Under the pieces are notes generated by a model, which did no database searches, was not told the DNA's origin, and saw only the letters and a program-made list of their open reading frames with translations. The translations under genes were made by a program, and so were the position numbers. Positions 1 to 5,601 of a stretch of 7,255 nucleotides of DNA are shown here, one piece after another. Source of the DNA: Aeriscardovia sp. (GTDB lineage Bacteria > Actinomycetota > Actinomycetes > Actinomycetales > Bifidobacteriaceae); NCBI GenBank assembly GCA_017538865.1, contig JAFYIA010000030.1:1-7255 (forward strand), given 5' to 3'. Numbering within the stretch: the stretch's first letter is position 1; each line of letters opens with the position of its first letter.

Positions 1-1
1 A

Positions 2-529
2 GTGATAGGGGCAGGCCTTTGCAACGGGGACGACGACCTCATCTTCATCTCCAAAAAGGGCATGAGCATCCGCTTTGCGGCCGATAACGACCAGCTGCGC
101 CCCCTGGGGCGGCAGGCCGCCGGAGTCCAGGCCATGAGGCTCAGGAAGGGGGACGAAGTGATAAGCATGAAGGTCGTCGCCCACCGGGATGCGGGAGGCA
201 AGTACCTCCTGCTCGCCACCTCCCAGGGCTTTGCCAAGAAAACCCTGCTGGACCGCTACAAGGTCCAGCTGCGCAACGGCTACGGCACCAAGGCCATGAG
301 CATGAAAGACGAGAGGGGCTCTATAGTGGGGGCGGTCATAGTCGGGGAAGGGGAAGACATCTTCATGCCCGTCTTGAACACCGGCAAGGTCATCCGCTTC
401 AACAGCTCCGAAGTCAAGGACTCCGGGAGGGTGACCCAGGGGGTCAAGGCCGTGGCGCTGGACGAGGGGGACGAAGTGACTGGAGCCTTCAAGTCCGAAG
501 GCGCCCAGGAAGATCTCGGGGTTTGCTAG
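2..529 (+). CDS. gyrA: DNA gyrase subunit A, C-terminal part (5' end outside window)
   Basis: GyrA is the cleavage and reunion subunit of DNA gyrase, which negatively supercoils DNA. Only the last 175 codons are here, covering the end of the C-terminal beta-pinwheel that wraps DNA. Visible blade motifs are GRQAAGVQAMRL (about residues 36-47 of the fragment) and a later degenerate copy, SGRVTQGVKAVAL. Other family-like segments are DLIFISKKGMSIRF and NTGKVIRFNSSEV. The catalytic tyrosine domain and the GyrA box lie upstream of the window. The frame is open from base 2, where the codon is GTG; this is an internal codon, not a start. The stop is TAG at 527-529. The protein ends soon after the last blade, with no long acidic tail. 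The DUF3566 gene follows after 66 bp with no terminator-like hairpin, so co-transcription is likely. The identification is secure. Confidence 0.96.
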   Translation: MIGAGLCNGDDDLIFISKKGMSIRFAADNDQLRPLGRQAAGVQAMRLRKGDEVISMKVVAHRDAGGKYLLLATSQGFAKKTLLDRYKVQLRNGYGTKAMSMKDERGSIVGAVIVGEGEDIFMPVLNTGKVIRFNSSEVKDSGRVTQGVKAVALDEGDEVTGAFKSEGAQEDLGVC

Positions 530-585
530 AGTATTTAATGGATTTTAAGTTCCCGGGTTTACCCTTTTCGGCGTTAGGCCGTGAC

Positions 586-592
586 GAGGAGG
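586..592 (+). promoter_or_regulatory. Ribosome binding site deciding the DUF3566 start
   Basis: The stretch GAGGAGG sits just before ATG at 596. Its first GAGG is 6 bases from that ATG, which is good spacing. The in-frame GTG at 581 would add five residues, but only a weak TTAGG lies upstream of it. This favours ATG 596. Confidence 0.7.
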
Positions 593-595
593 AAA

Positions 596-1060
596 ATGGC
601 TGACAATACAGACGGGCGCGCGCCTTCCCAGGACCTGCCCCCAAGCGTGGCTCCGAGCGTTTCCAAGGCTCCCGCCGGAAGGAAGCTGCGCATCCCCAAG
701 GCCAGGAGGATGAGGCTGTCGGTGACGAAGGTGGATCCCTGGAGCGTGGCCAAGGTCTCTTTCCTCCTCTCCATAGCCTGGGGGATAATCCAGGTCGTCT
801 GCGCGGCCATCCTCTTCGGGGTCCTCAAGGCCATGGGGGTCTTCAGCTCCATTTCAAAGCTCGTCTCCACGGCGGGGGTGTCTGCGGGGAGCTTCGCCTC
901 GGGGAACATCTTTTCCATAGGCAAGCTTTTGAGCATAGTGACGATTTTTTCGGTGTTCGAGATAATCCTGATAGTGATCCTCGCCACCGTGGGGGCTTTC
1001 CTCTACAACGTGGTGTGCATGCTGATAGGCGGGGTGCACGTCACTTTGGGCGACGACTGA
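596..1060 (+). CDS. DUF3566 family two-helix membrane protein
   Basis: This 154-residue protein of unknown function belongs to the family encoded beside gyrA in many actinobacteria. Residues 1-36 are polar and rich in Pro, Ala and Ser, ending in a basic patch (RKLRIPKARRMR, 29-40), so the N-terminus is probably cytoplasmic. The domain begins around LSVTKVDPWSVAKVSFLLS, with a first membrane helix at about 53-77. An Ala/Gly/Ser-rich linker follows, then a second helix at about 111-137. The C-terminus carries the family hallmark FLYNVVCMLIGGVHVTL. No enzyme motif is visible. A role at the membrane or in the cell envelope is only an inference. It lies 66 bp after gyrA on the same strand, with no obvious promoter between. 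Its last 20 bases overlap the end of the convergent glycosyltransferase gene. An upstream GTG at 581 is a less likely start. Confidence 0.88.
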   Translation: MADNTDGRAPSQDLPPSVAPSVSKAPAGRKLRIPKARRMRLSVTKVDPWSVAKVSFLLSIAWGIIQVVCAAILFGVLKAMGVFSSISKLVSTAGVSAGSFASGNIFSIGKLLSIVTIFSVFEIILIVILATVGAFLYNVVCMLIGGVHVTLGDD

Positions 1061-1937
1061 GCCTCTTTCTCTCCCGCCTGCTCCTCAGCCCTATGGCAAG
1101 GTTCTGCCTGACCGATTCGTAGTCGAAGTTTAAGGGCGAAAAGGTCTGCACCCTCGCCCAGCCCTTCAGATCCGGGAAGGTTTCAGACACGAACTCCAGC
1201 CTGTCTTTTAGGGCCTTCTTCCAATCCATGAGCATCTTTTCTTTGCGCATGAGGGAGCTTTTGTGCAGCCGGTAGTGGTAGAGGACCCTGGGGATCCTGA
1301 CTATCCTGCGGGCGTTGGCGAAGATCTGGCAGATGCGGGCCGTGTCTTCCACTAGCCTCCCCTCCGGAAACTTCACCCCTTCATACATTTTCCTCTCGGC
1401 CGCAAAGGCCCACAGGTACCCTCCGATTTTCCCCCTGATCTGCTTTTTGATGATTTCCCTGCGATCCAGCACCTGCAGGCCACGGTAGCGGTTGTGTGGG
1501 TAAAAGCTCGGCACGGGGGCCCCGAACTCGTTTATCCCGTCGAACTTGAACATGGCGATTTGGGCTCGAAACTTCTTCATCGCCCCCACGCACTCCTCCA
1601 GGAGGCGGGGGTCCATGACGTCGTCGGAATCGCAAAAATAGACGTACTTGCCCCGGGCGAGGGACAGGCCCAGGTTCCGGGCGCAGGAGACCCCGCGGTT
1701 TTCCGTGCGCACAACCCTGACCCTGGGGTCGCGCTTCGCGGCCTCCCTGAGGATTTGCGGGGATCCGTCCCCAGACCCGTCGTCTACGGCTATAAGCTCG
1801 AGGTCCTTCCAGGTCTGCCCCAGGATGCTTTCGAGCGTCTTTTTGAGCCACTTGTCGACGTTGTAGACGGTCAGTATTACGCTTACGAGATCTTCCGGCC
1901 CCCCTGAGGCGGGGGGGAAATGAAAATCGGAATCCAT
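1041..1937 (-). CDS. Family 2 glycosyltransferase (GT-A fold)
   Basis: This 298-residue protein probably transfers a sugar from a nucleotide-sugar to a surface polysaccharide or glycolipid at the inner face of the membrane. Motifs in order are LVSVILTVYNVDKWL (17-31, start of the Rossmann-like half), VDDGSGDGS (51-59, nucleotide binding), NRGVSCARNLGL (80-91), DSDD (103-106, the metal-binding DXD site) and PEGRLVEDTAR (191-201, with ED at 197-198 as the likely catalytic base region). The C-terminus is strongly basic (RSRRERKRLSRRPK) and could associate with the membrane; no clear transmembrane helix is seen. It resembles capsule and exopolysaccharide enzymes of the WcaA/EpsJ type, but donor and acceptor cannot be read from sequence. 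The ATG at 1937 lacks a clear Shine-Dalgarno, and no alternative start occurs before the conserved domain. It lies directly after the ahpC terminator. Its 3' end overlaps the DUF3566 gene by 20 bp in convergent orientation. Confidence 0.9.
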   Translation of the reverse strand: MDSDFHFPPASGGPEDLVSVILTVYNVDKWLKKTLESILGQTWKDLELIAVDDGSGDGSPQILREAAKRDPRVRVVRTENRGVSCARNLGLSLARGKYVYFCDSDDVMDPRLLEECVGAMKKFRAQIAMFKFDGINEFGAPVPSFYPHNRYRGLQVLDRREIIKKQIRGKIGGYLWAFAAERKMYEGVKFPEGRLVEDTARICQIFANARRIVRIPRVLYHYRLHKSSLMRKEKMLMDWKKALKDRLEFVSETFPDLKGWARVQTFSPLNFDYESVRQNLAIGLRSRRERKRLSRRPK

Positions 1938-1940
1938 AAT

Positions 1941-1967
1941 CGAAGAAAGGGCCGGCCCTGCCGGCCC
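1941..1967 (-). terminator. Likely intrinsic terminator of ahpC
   Basis: Read on the minus strand, there is a perfect 8-bp stem (GGGCCGGC / GCCGGCCC, 1949-1967) with a 3-base loop, followed at once by TTTCTTCG (1948-1941). It starts 28 bases after the ahpC stop. This is a good rho-independent signature, although the T run is interrupted. It ends only three bases before the glycosyltransferase start codon, so it may also control read-through into that gene. Confidence 0.68.
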
Positions 1968-1972
1968 CGTTG

Positions 1973-1991
1973 AAAGCGGCGGCCCCGCTTT
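1973..1991 (-). repeat. Second inverted repeat just after ahpC
   Basis: AAAGCGG and CCGCTTT (7-bp arms, 5-base loop) lie between the ahpC stop and the stronger terminator hairpin. On the minus strand the sequence after it is CAACGG, so there is no T tail. It probably acts as a 3'-end stabilising hairpin or as part of a tandem terminator. Confidence 0.45.
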
Positions 1992-1994
1992 TCT

Positions 1995-2558
1995 CTAGAG
2001 CTTCCCTATCAGGTTCTCTGAGGGGGAGATGGTCTTTTCGTCCTTCTTCCAGTGGGCGGGGCAGACCTGGTCCCCGTGCTCGGCCACGAACTGCGCGGCT
2101 TCCAGGGTCCTCAGGGCCTCCTCCCCGTTGCGGCCGATCCCCATGTTGTTCACGGTGTAGGCCTGGATGACACCTTCTGGGTCGATTATGAAGGTCCCCC
2201 GGTAGGCCGTGCCCGTAGCCTCGCACAGCACCCCGAAGAACCTGGCGAGGGTCCCGGCCTTGTCCGCCAGCATGGGGTAGGTGATCTTCCCTATCCCTTC
2301 GCTGGACTTGGCCCAGGCGTCGTGCACGTAGGCCGTGTCCTCAGACACCGAGTACACCTGGCACCCGTCGGCCTTGAATTTGGGGTAGAGCTCCTCCATT
2401 TCCTCGAGCTCGGTGGGGCACACAAACGAGAAGTCGGCGGGGTAGAAGACGAATACCGACCAGTGTCCCAGGACGTCCGAAAGGGAGACCTCGGTTATCT
2501 CCTTGTTGAAATAGGCGGGGACTGTGAAATCGTCGAGCTTTTTACCTATCAAGCACAT
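1995..2558 (-). CDS. ahpC: Alkyl hydroperoxide reductase subunit C, typical 2-Cys peroxiredoxin
   Basis: AhpC reduces hydrogen peroxide, organic hydroperoxides and peroxynitrite in the cytoplasm. From ATG 2558 the protein has 187 residues, the same length as E. coli AhpC. The peroxidatic site is FYPADFSFVCPTE, with Cys47 preceded by Pro40 and Ser44. The conserved active-site Arg is R120 in AYRGTF. The resolving cysteine is C166 in QVCPAHW near the C-terminus, which makes it a typical 2-Cys enzyme working as a dimer or decamer. Extra cysteines are at 2, 66 and 112. The start is fixed by AAGGAGG five bases upstream; a longer reading from TTG at 2597 lacks such a site. No ahpF reductase gene is adjacent, so the electron donor (AhpF elsewhere, thioredoxin or another) is unknown. 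The gene is divergent from mgtA and is followed by a hairpin terminator. Inverted repeats upstream suggest regulation. Confidence 0.95.
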   Translation of the reverse strand: MCLIGKKLDDFTVPAYFNKEITEVSLSDVLGHWSVFVFYPADFSFVCPTELEEMEELYPKFKADGCQVYSVSEDTAYVHDAWAKSSEGIGKITYPMLADKAGTLARFFGVLCEATGTAYRGTFIIDPEGVIQAYTVNNMGIGRNGEEALRTLEAAQFVAEHGDQVCPAHWKKDEKTISPSENLIGKL

Positions 2559-2563
2559 AGCGG

Positions 2564-2570
2564 CCTCCTT
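2564..2570 (-). promoter_or_regulatory. Strong ribosome binding site of ahpC
   Basis: The minus strand reads AAGGAGG five bases before ATG 2558. This near-perfect Shine-Dalgarno decides the start and indicates high translation. Confidence 0.85.
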
Positions 2571-2576
2571 GCGGGG

Positions 2577-2595
2577 TTGTCTGACAAAGGTTGTC
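2577..2595 (-). promoter_or_regulatory. Candidate operator: clustered TTGTC/GACAA inverted repeats before ahpC
   Basis: On the plus strand the bases run TTGTC-T-GACAA-AGG-TTGTC. The first 11 bases are a perfect palindrome, and the middle GACAA also forms an inverted repeat with the next TTGTC. The cluster lies 19 to 37 bases upstream of the ahpC ATG, between any promoter and the ribosome site. It could bind a redox-responsive repressor or activator, or fold as RNA. It matches neither the PerR box nor the usual OxyR pattern as I know them. Confidence 0.4.
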
Positions 2596-2690
2596 AAATC
2601 AGATTAAATCCATTCTAGGGGAATATCAATAAAGCCGCCGCCCCCGCCCCTGAGGCGTTGTTGGCTGCCGGGGATAAACTTACAAAAAGC

Positions 2691-2718
2691 TTGACATAAG
2701 GCAATTTGCAGTTATTTT
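2691..2718 (+). promoter_or_regulatory. Probable sigma-70-type promoter of mgtA
   Basis: A perfect -35 TTGACA (2691-2696) is followed after 16 bases by TATTTT (2713-2718), or after 18 bases by TTTTAT (2715-2720). An A-rich stretch just upstream (2677-2689) could act as an UP element. Transcription would begin near 2725, giving a leader of about 80 bases. This leader is too short for a classic Mg2+-sensing M-box. Confidence 0.6.
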
Positions 2719-2732
2719 ATTATTGTCTTTTC

Positions 2733-2754
2733 AGGGTAGCCCTTCTTCTACCCT
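2733..2754 (+). other. Small hairpin in the mgtA leader
   Basis: AGGGTAG and CTACCCT form a 7-bp stem around an 8-base pyrimidine-rich loop, near the predicted 5' end of the mgtA transcript. It could stabilise the mRNA or take part in control. No T run follows, so it does not look like an attenuator. Confidence 0.4.
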
Positions 2755-2790
2755 CCGGTGCGAGCGCCAAAGGTTAAGCAAATCTATCGG

Positions 2791-2797
2791 AAGGAGG
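2791..2797 (+). promoter_or_regulatory. Ribosome binding site deciding the TTG start of mgtA
   Basis: AAGGAGG lies six bases before an in-frame TTG at 2804. No ATG or GTG in frame is near, and the farther upstream TTG at 2723 falls at the predicted promoter or transcription start. TTG 2804 is therefore the start. Confidence 0.8.
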
Positions 2798-2803
2798 CAG
2801 AAA

Positions 2804-5503
2804 TTGAAAGAAAGATTTGCATCCCTTAGAAGAAAAAAATCAGCTGCGCAGGCCGACGACGACGGCCAGGTCCGCATCATAAAGGCCTGTCGGGAAGATC
2901 CCGCGCAGGTGCTCGAAAATCTGAACGCTTCGGAGGACGGGTACAGCTCCGGGCAGGCCCAGGCCCTCCTCAAGCGCTACGGCCCCAACGAACTGGCGGA
3001 GCACAAGATCAACATTTGGAAGATAATCTTCGACCAGGCCAAAGATCCCATAATGATCCTGCTTTTCGTCACCGGAGTATTGAGTTTCTTCCTGCAGTCC
3101 GTCAGCGGGGGGATCGTGATATGCGTGATCCTCGTCCTCTCCCTCATGATCGGGACTTTCAACGAGTGGAGGAGCGAGAGGACGGCGGATTCTCTCAAAA
3201 AGAGGATCTCCCACACCGCTTCCTGCCTCAGGGACGGGGTTTTTTCAGAAATCGACGTCAAGCGCCTCGTACCCGGAGACATCGTGAGAATGTATGACGG
3301 GGAAGTCATTCCGGCAGACATCCGCCTCCTGAAGGTGGAAGACTTCTCCTGCGACGAATCGGCCCTGACCGGGGAGAGCCGCCCGGCGAAAAAGTCGGTG
3401 GCCGCCGATCCTGGGGCCGTGAGCGTGGTGGACTGCAAGTCCTGCGCCCTCATGGGGACGATTGTGAGGGAAGGGAGCGCCACCGGCGTCGTCGTGGCCA
3501 CGGGGGCCGCGGCGGAGCTCGGATCCATAGCCTGCCAGCTGGCTTCCAACAGGGCCCCCACCGACTTTCAGATAGGCATTAAGAAGTACTCCAACTTCCT
3601 CATGATCGTGGCCTTCATAGGCACAATCCTGATCCTTATAATCAACGGCCTGCTCGGCAAGGGCTGGCTTTCCTCCGCCCTCTTCGCCTTCTCTGTGGCC
3701 ATTGGCATCACCCCCCAGCTCCTCCCCGCCCTGGTTTCAACCTCCCTCACCGCGGGATCCAGGATGCTGGCCAAAAAGAAGGTGCTGGTAAAGCAGCTGA
3801 TGTGCATAGAGGACCTGGGCGGGGTGGACGTCCTCGTCACCGACAAGACCGGCACTATCACCAACGGGCACCTCAGCTTCGATTCCTCCCTGGGCCCTCT
3901 GGGATCCCCTTTTAAGGAGGCCATGTCGCTTTCGGCCGTCTGCTCCGACTTCGAGGTCGACAACGACGGGAATGTTACGGGCGGAAACGACCTCGACATA
4001 GCCCTCGGCGAGGCGATGGTGGAAGAGTTCGGCGCGCAGGACGCCCGCGGCGGGGATCTCGAGGCTTTCGACGCGTTCAACCACATAACCCAGGTCGAGG
4101 CCGCGGTGGCCAGGGATGCCGATTCCTCCCATAAAGGGGACTGGCTCTTTGTAAAAGGCGCCCCCGAAAAAGTGATCGACCTTTGCAAGGACGTGCCCGA
4201 TGGGGCGGAGGAGTTTTTGACTTCCCTCTTTAAGAAGGGCCTTTACGTCATAGCGCTGGCGGAAAAGAAGGTCGACTGGGCGCCGGCCGGCGGCAAGAAG
4301 CGCGAGATAGAGAGGGAGGACGAGAAGGACATGTCCCTGGTCGGCTACCTCACCTTCCTCGACCAGCCCAAGCCGGACGTGTCGGAGTCCGTAAAGAGCC
4401 TGAGGGCCCTCGGGATCGAAGTCAAGATCGCCACCGGCGACAACGCCCTCGTAGCCCAGACGGTGTGCGAAAAGATAGGGCTTTCCTCCGGACCCGCCCT
4501 CACAAACGAGGACTTTGACGCCATGAGCGACGAAGACATCTGGGCCGCCATGGCGACTACCGCGGTCTTCGCCCGCGTCACCCCCGAGCAGAAGCAGAGG
4601 GTCGTCTCCATCCTCCGCCAGCACGGCCGCACGGTGGCCTTCCTCGGGGACGGGGTGAACGACGCACTGGCCCTCCACAAGGCCGACGTCGGGATTTCCG
4701 TGGACACCGCCGTCGACGTCGCCAAGGACGCAGCGGGGATACTCCTTCTCGACAAGGACCTCAACGTAATCGTGGACGGGGTGAAGACCGGAAGGCGCAT
4801 CTTCACCAATACCATAAAGTACGTGAACATGTGCACCTCCTCCAACTTCGGAGGCATGTTCTCCACCGTGGGAGGCTCCTTCATCCTGCCCTTCCTCCCC
4901 ATGACGGGGGCGCAGGTGCTCCTCCAGAACCTCATCTACGACGTGGCCCAGATGGTGATCCCCGGAGACCGCATAGACAAGGACCAGGAGGCGCGCCCTA
5001 CCCACTGGGACATAAAGTTCATCTACAGGTTCATGGTGCTTTTTGGGCCTATCTCAAGCATTTTCGACTACACCACCTTCGCCCTGATGATCTTCTTCTT
5101 CCACGCGTGGACCAACAACGTTCCGGAGTTCCATTCAGGCTGGTTTATAGAGTCTTTCTGCTCCCAGACCCTGATAGTGTTCATAATCCGCACGAGGCGG
5201 CTCCCCTTCTGGAAGAGCCATCCCTCTAAGCTTTTGACCTGGTGCACCCTGGGCGCGATAGGCCTGGCCATCGCCATCCCCTACATACCCGTGTGCGACG
5301 GGTGGTTCGGGCTTGTGCCCCTGCCCTGGATCTACTTCCCCTGGCTCATAGCCGAAATGGCCGCCTACATCCTGCTCTGCGAGCTGGCGAAGTGGTGGTT
5401 CTACAAGAAGCTCTGGCACCCGGCGCAGATAGTTCCCATAGGAGCCCCTGCCCCGTCTAAAAAGATCCTCAGGGCCGCAAAAGCCTCTTCCTCCAAAAAC
5501 TGA
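2804..5503 (+). CDS. mgtA: Magnesium-transporting P-type ATPase, MgtA family
   Basis: This 899-residue ATP-driven cation pump of the membrane probably imports Mg2+. Its length matches E. coli MgtA (898). The N-terminus is basic and cytoplasmic. Helices M1 and M2 lie at about 83-124. The actuator domain has TGES at 189-192. M3 and M4 lie at about 265-313 with ITPQLLP. The phosphorylated aspartate is D347 in DKTGT. KGAPEK (451-456) marks the nucleotide domain, TGD is at 544-546, and the hinge is GDGVNDAL (615-622). From about 673 come M5-M10, with MgtA-specific segments SSNFG, QNLIYDVAQ, RFMVLFGPISSIFDYTTF and SQTLIVFIIRTRR, which separate it from Ca2+ and heavy-metal pumps. M4 has Gln305 where enterobacterial MgtA has Glu, and the hinge has Leu622 in place of the usual Pro; both may be clade features. 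The start is TTG with a strong ribosome site. It has its own promoter and is divergent from ahpC. Confidence 0.93.
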   Translation: MKERFASLRRKKSAAQADDDGQVRIIKACREDPAQVLENLNASEDGYSSGQAQALLKRYGPNELAEHKINIWKIIFDQAKDPIMILLFVTGVLSFFLQSVSGGIVICVILVLSLMIGTFNEWRSERTADSLKKRISHTASCLRDGVFSEIDVKRLVPGDIVRMYDGEVIPADIRLLKVEDFSCDESALTGESRPAKKSVAADPGAVSVVDCKSCALMGTIVREGSATGVVVATGAAAELGSIACQLASNRAPTDFQIGIKKYSNFLMIVAFIGTILILIINGLLGKGWLSSALFAFSVAIGITPQLLPALVSTSLTAGSRMLAKKKVLVKQLMCIEDLGGVDVLVTDKTGTITNGHLSFDSSLGPLGSPFKEAMSLSAVCSDFEVDNDGNVTGGNDLDIALGEAMVEEFGAQDARGGDLEAFDAFNHITQVEAAVARDADSSHKGDWLFVKGAPEKVIDLCKDVPDGAEEFLTSLFKKGLYVIALAEKKVDWAPAGGKKREIEREDEKDMSLVGYLTFLDQPKPDVSESVKSLRALGIEVKIATGDNALVAQTVCEKIGLSSGPALTNEDFDAMSDEDIWAAMATTAVFARVTPEQKQRVVSILRQHGRTVAFLGDGVNDALALHKADVGISVDTAVDVAKDAAGILLLDKDLNVIVDGVKTGRRIFTNTIKYVNMCTSSNFGGMFSTVGGSFILPFLPMTGAQVLLQNLIYDVAQMVIPGDRIDKDQEARPTHWDIKFIYRFMVLFGPISSIFDYTTFALMIFFFHAWTNNVPEFHSGWFIESFCSQTLIVFIIRTRRLPFWKSHPSKLLTWCTLGAIGLAIAIPYIPVCDGWFGLVPLPWIYFPWLIAEMAAYILLCELAKWWFYKKLWHPAQIVPIGAPAPSKKILRAAKASSSKN

Positions 5504-5525
5504 AATCGCCCCCTCCCCCTGCGCC

Positions 5526-5543
5526 CGGGCGGAAATTCGCCCG
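5526..5543 (+). terminator. Possible weak terminator hairpin after mgtA
   Basis: CGGGC and GCCCG pair around GGAAATTC. The inner GAA/TTC can add three pairs beyond a bulged G, giving a compact GC-rich hairpin 23 bases after the mgtA stop. No T run follows (GCGGGATTG), so the evidence for intrinsic termination is partial and read-through to the next gene is possible. Confidence 0.35.
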
Positions 5544-5554
5544 CGGGATTGAAC

Positions 5555-5570
5555 TACAATCGAATTGGTA
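5555..5570 (+). promoter_or_regulatory. Candidate -10 box within an imperfect palindrome before the DUF2776 gene
   Basis: TACAAT (5555-5560) is a fair -10 hexamer, but no good -35 lies at the right distance. The longer stretch TACAATCGAATTGGTA is an imperfect palindrome. It resembles, with changes, the TACAATT-AATTGTA operators of MarR/OhrR regulators. A promoter with an overlapping operator is possible but unproven. Confidence 0.3.
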
Positions 5571-5601
5571 ACGTTTTCTTAAAAGTTCTTTTTCGAGGAT
5601 C

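Noticed and set aside
530..595. Terminator or promoter between gyrA and the DUF3566 gene
   Set aside because: Only short palindromes such as CCCGGG are present, with no stable hairpin plus T run and no convincing -35/-10 pair.
1381..2226. Open frame of 281 codons on the minus strand spanning the ahpC/glycosyltransferase junction
   Set aside because: It is a frame-shifted shadow of two recognisable genes on the same strand, Arg/Pro/Gly-rich and low in complexity.
2559..2597. Longer ahpC reading starting at TTG 2597
   Set aside because: It would add 13 residues unlike any AhpC N-terminus, overlaps the inverted repeats, and ignores the strong AAGGAGG before ATG 2558.
2723..2803. Longer mgtA reading starting at TTG 2723
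   Set aside because: It falls at the predicted transcription start and lacks a ribosome site. The TTG at 2804 has an ideal one and gives the usual family length.
2599..2803. M-box Mg2+ riboswitch before mgtA
   Set aside because: The probable leader is only about 80 bases and shows a single small hairpin, not the multi-stem M-box architecture.
2758..2829. Possible leader peptide (GTG start, 23 residues) ahead of mgtA, like mgtL
   Set aside because: It has no Shine-Dalgarno, only two prolines, and overlaps the mgtA start without a clear coupling arrangement.
3737..5005. Long open frame (422 codons) on the minus strand inside mgtA
   Set aside because: It is an antisense shadow of a strongly conserved P-type ATPase in high-GC DNA. 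The translation is Val/Gly/His-rich with no domain and no ribosome site.
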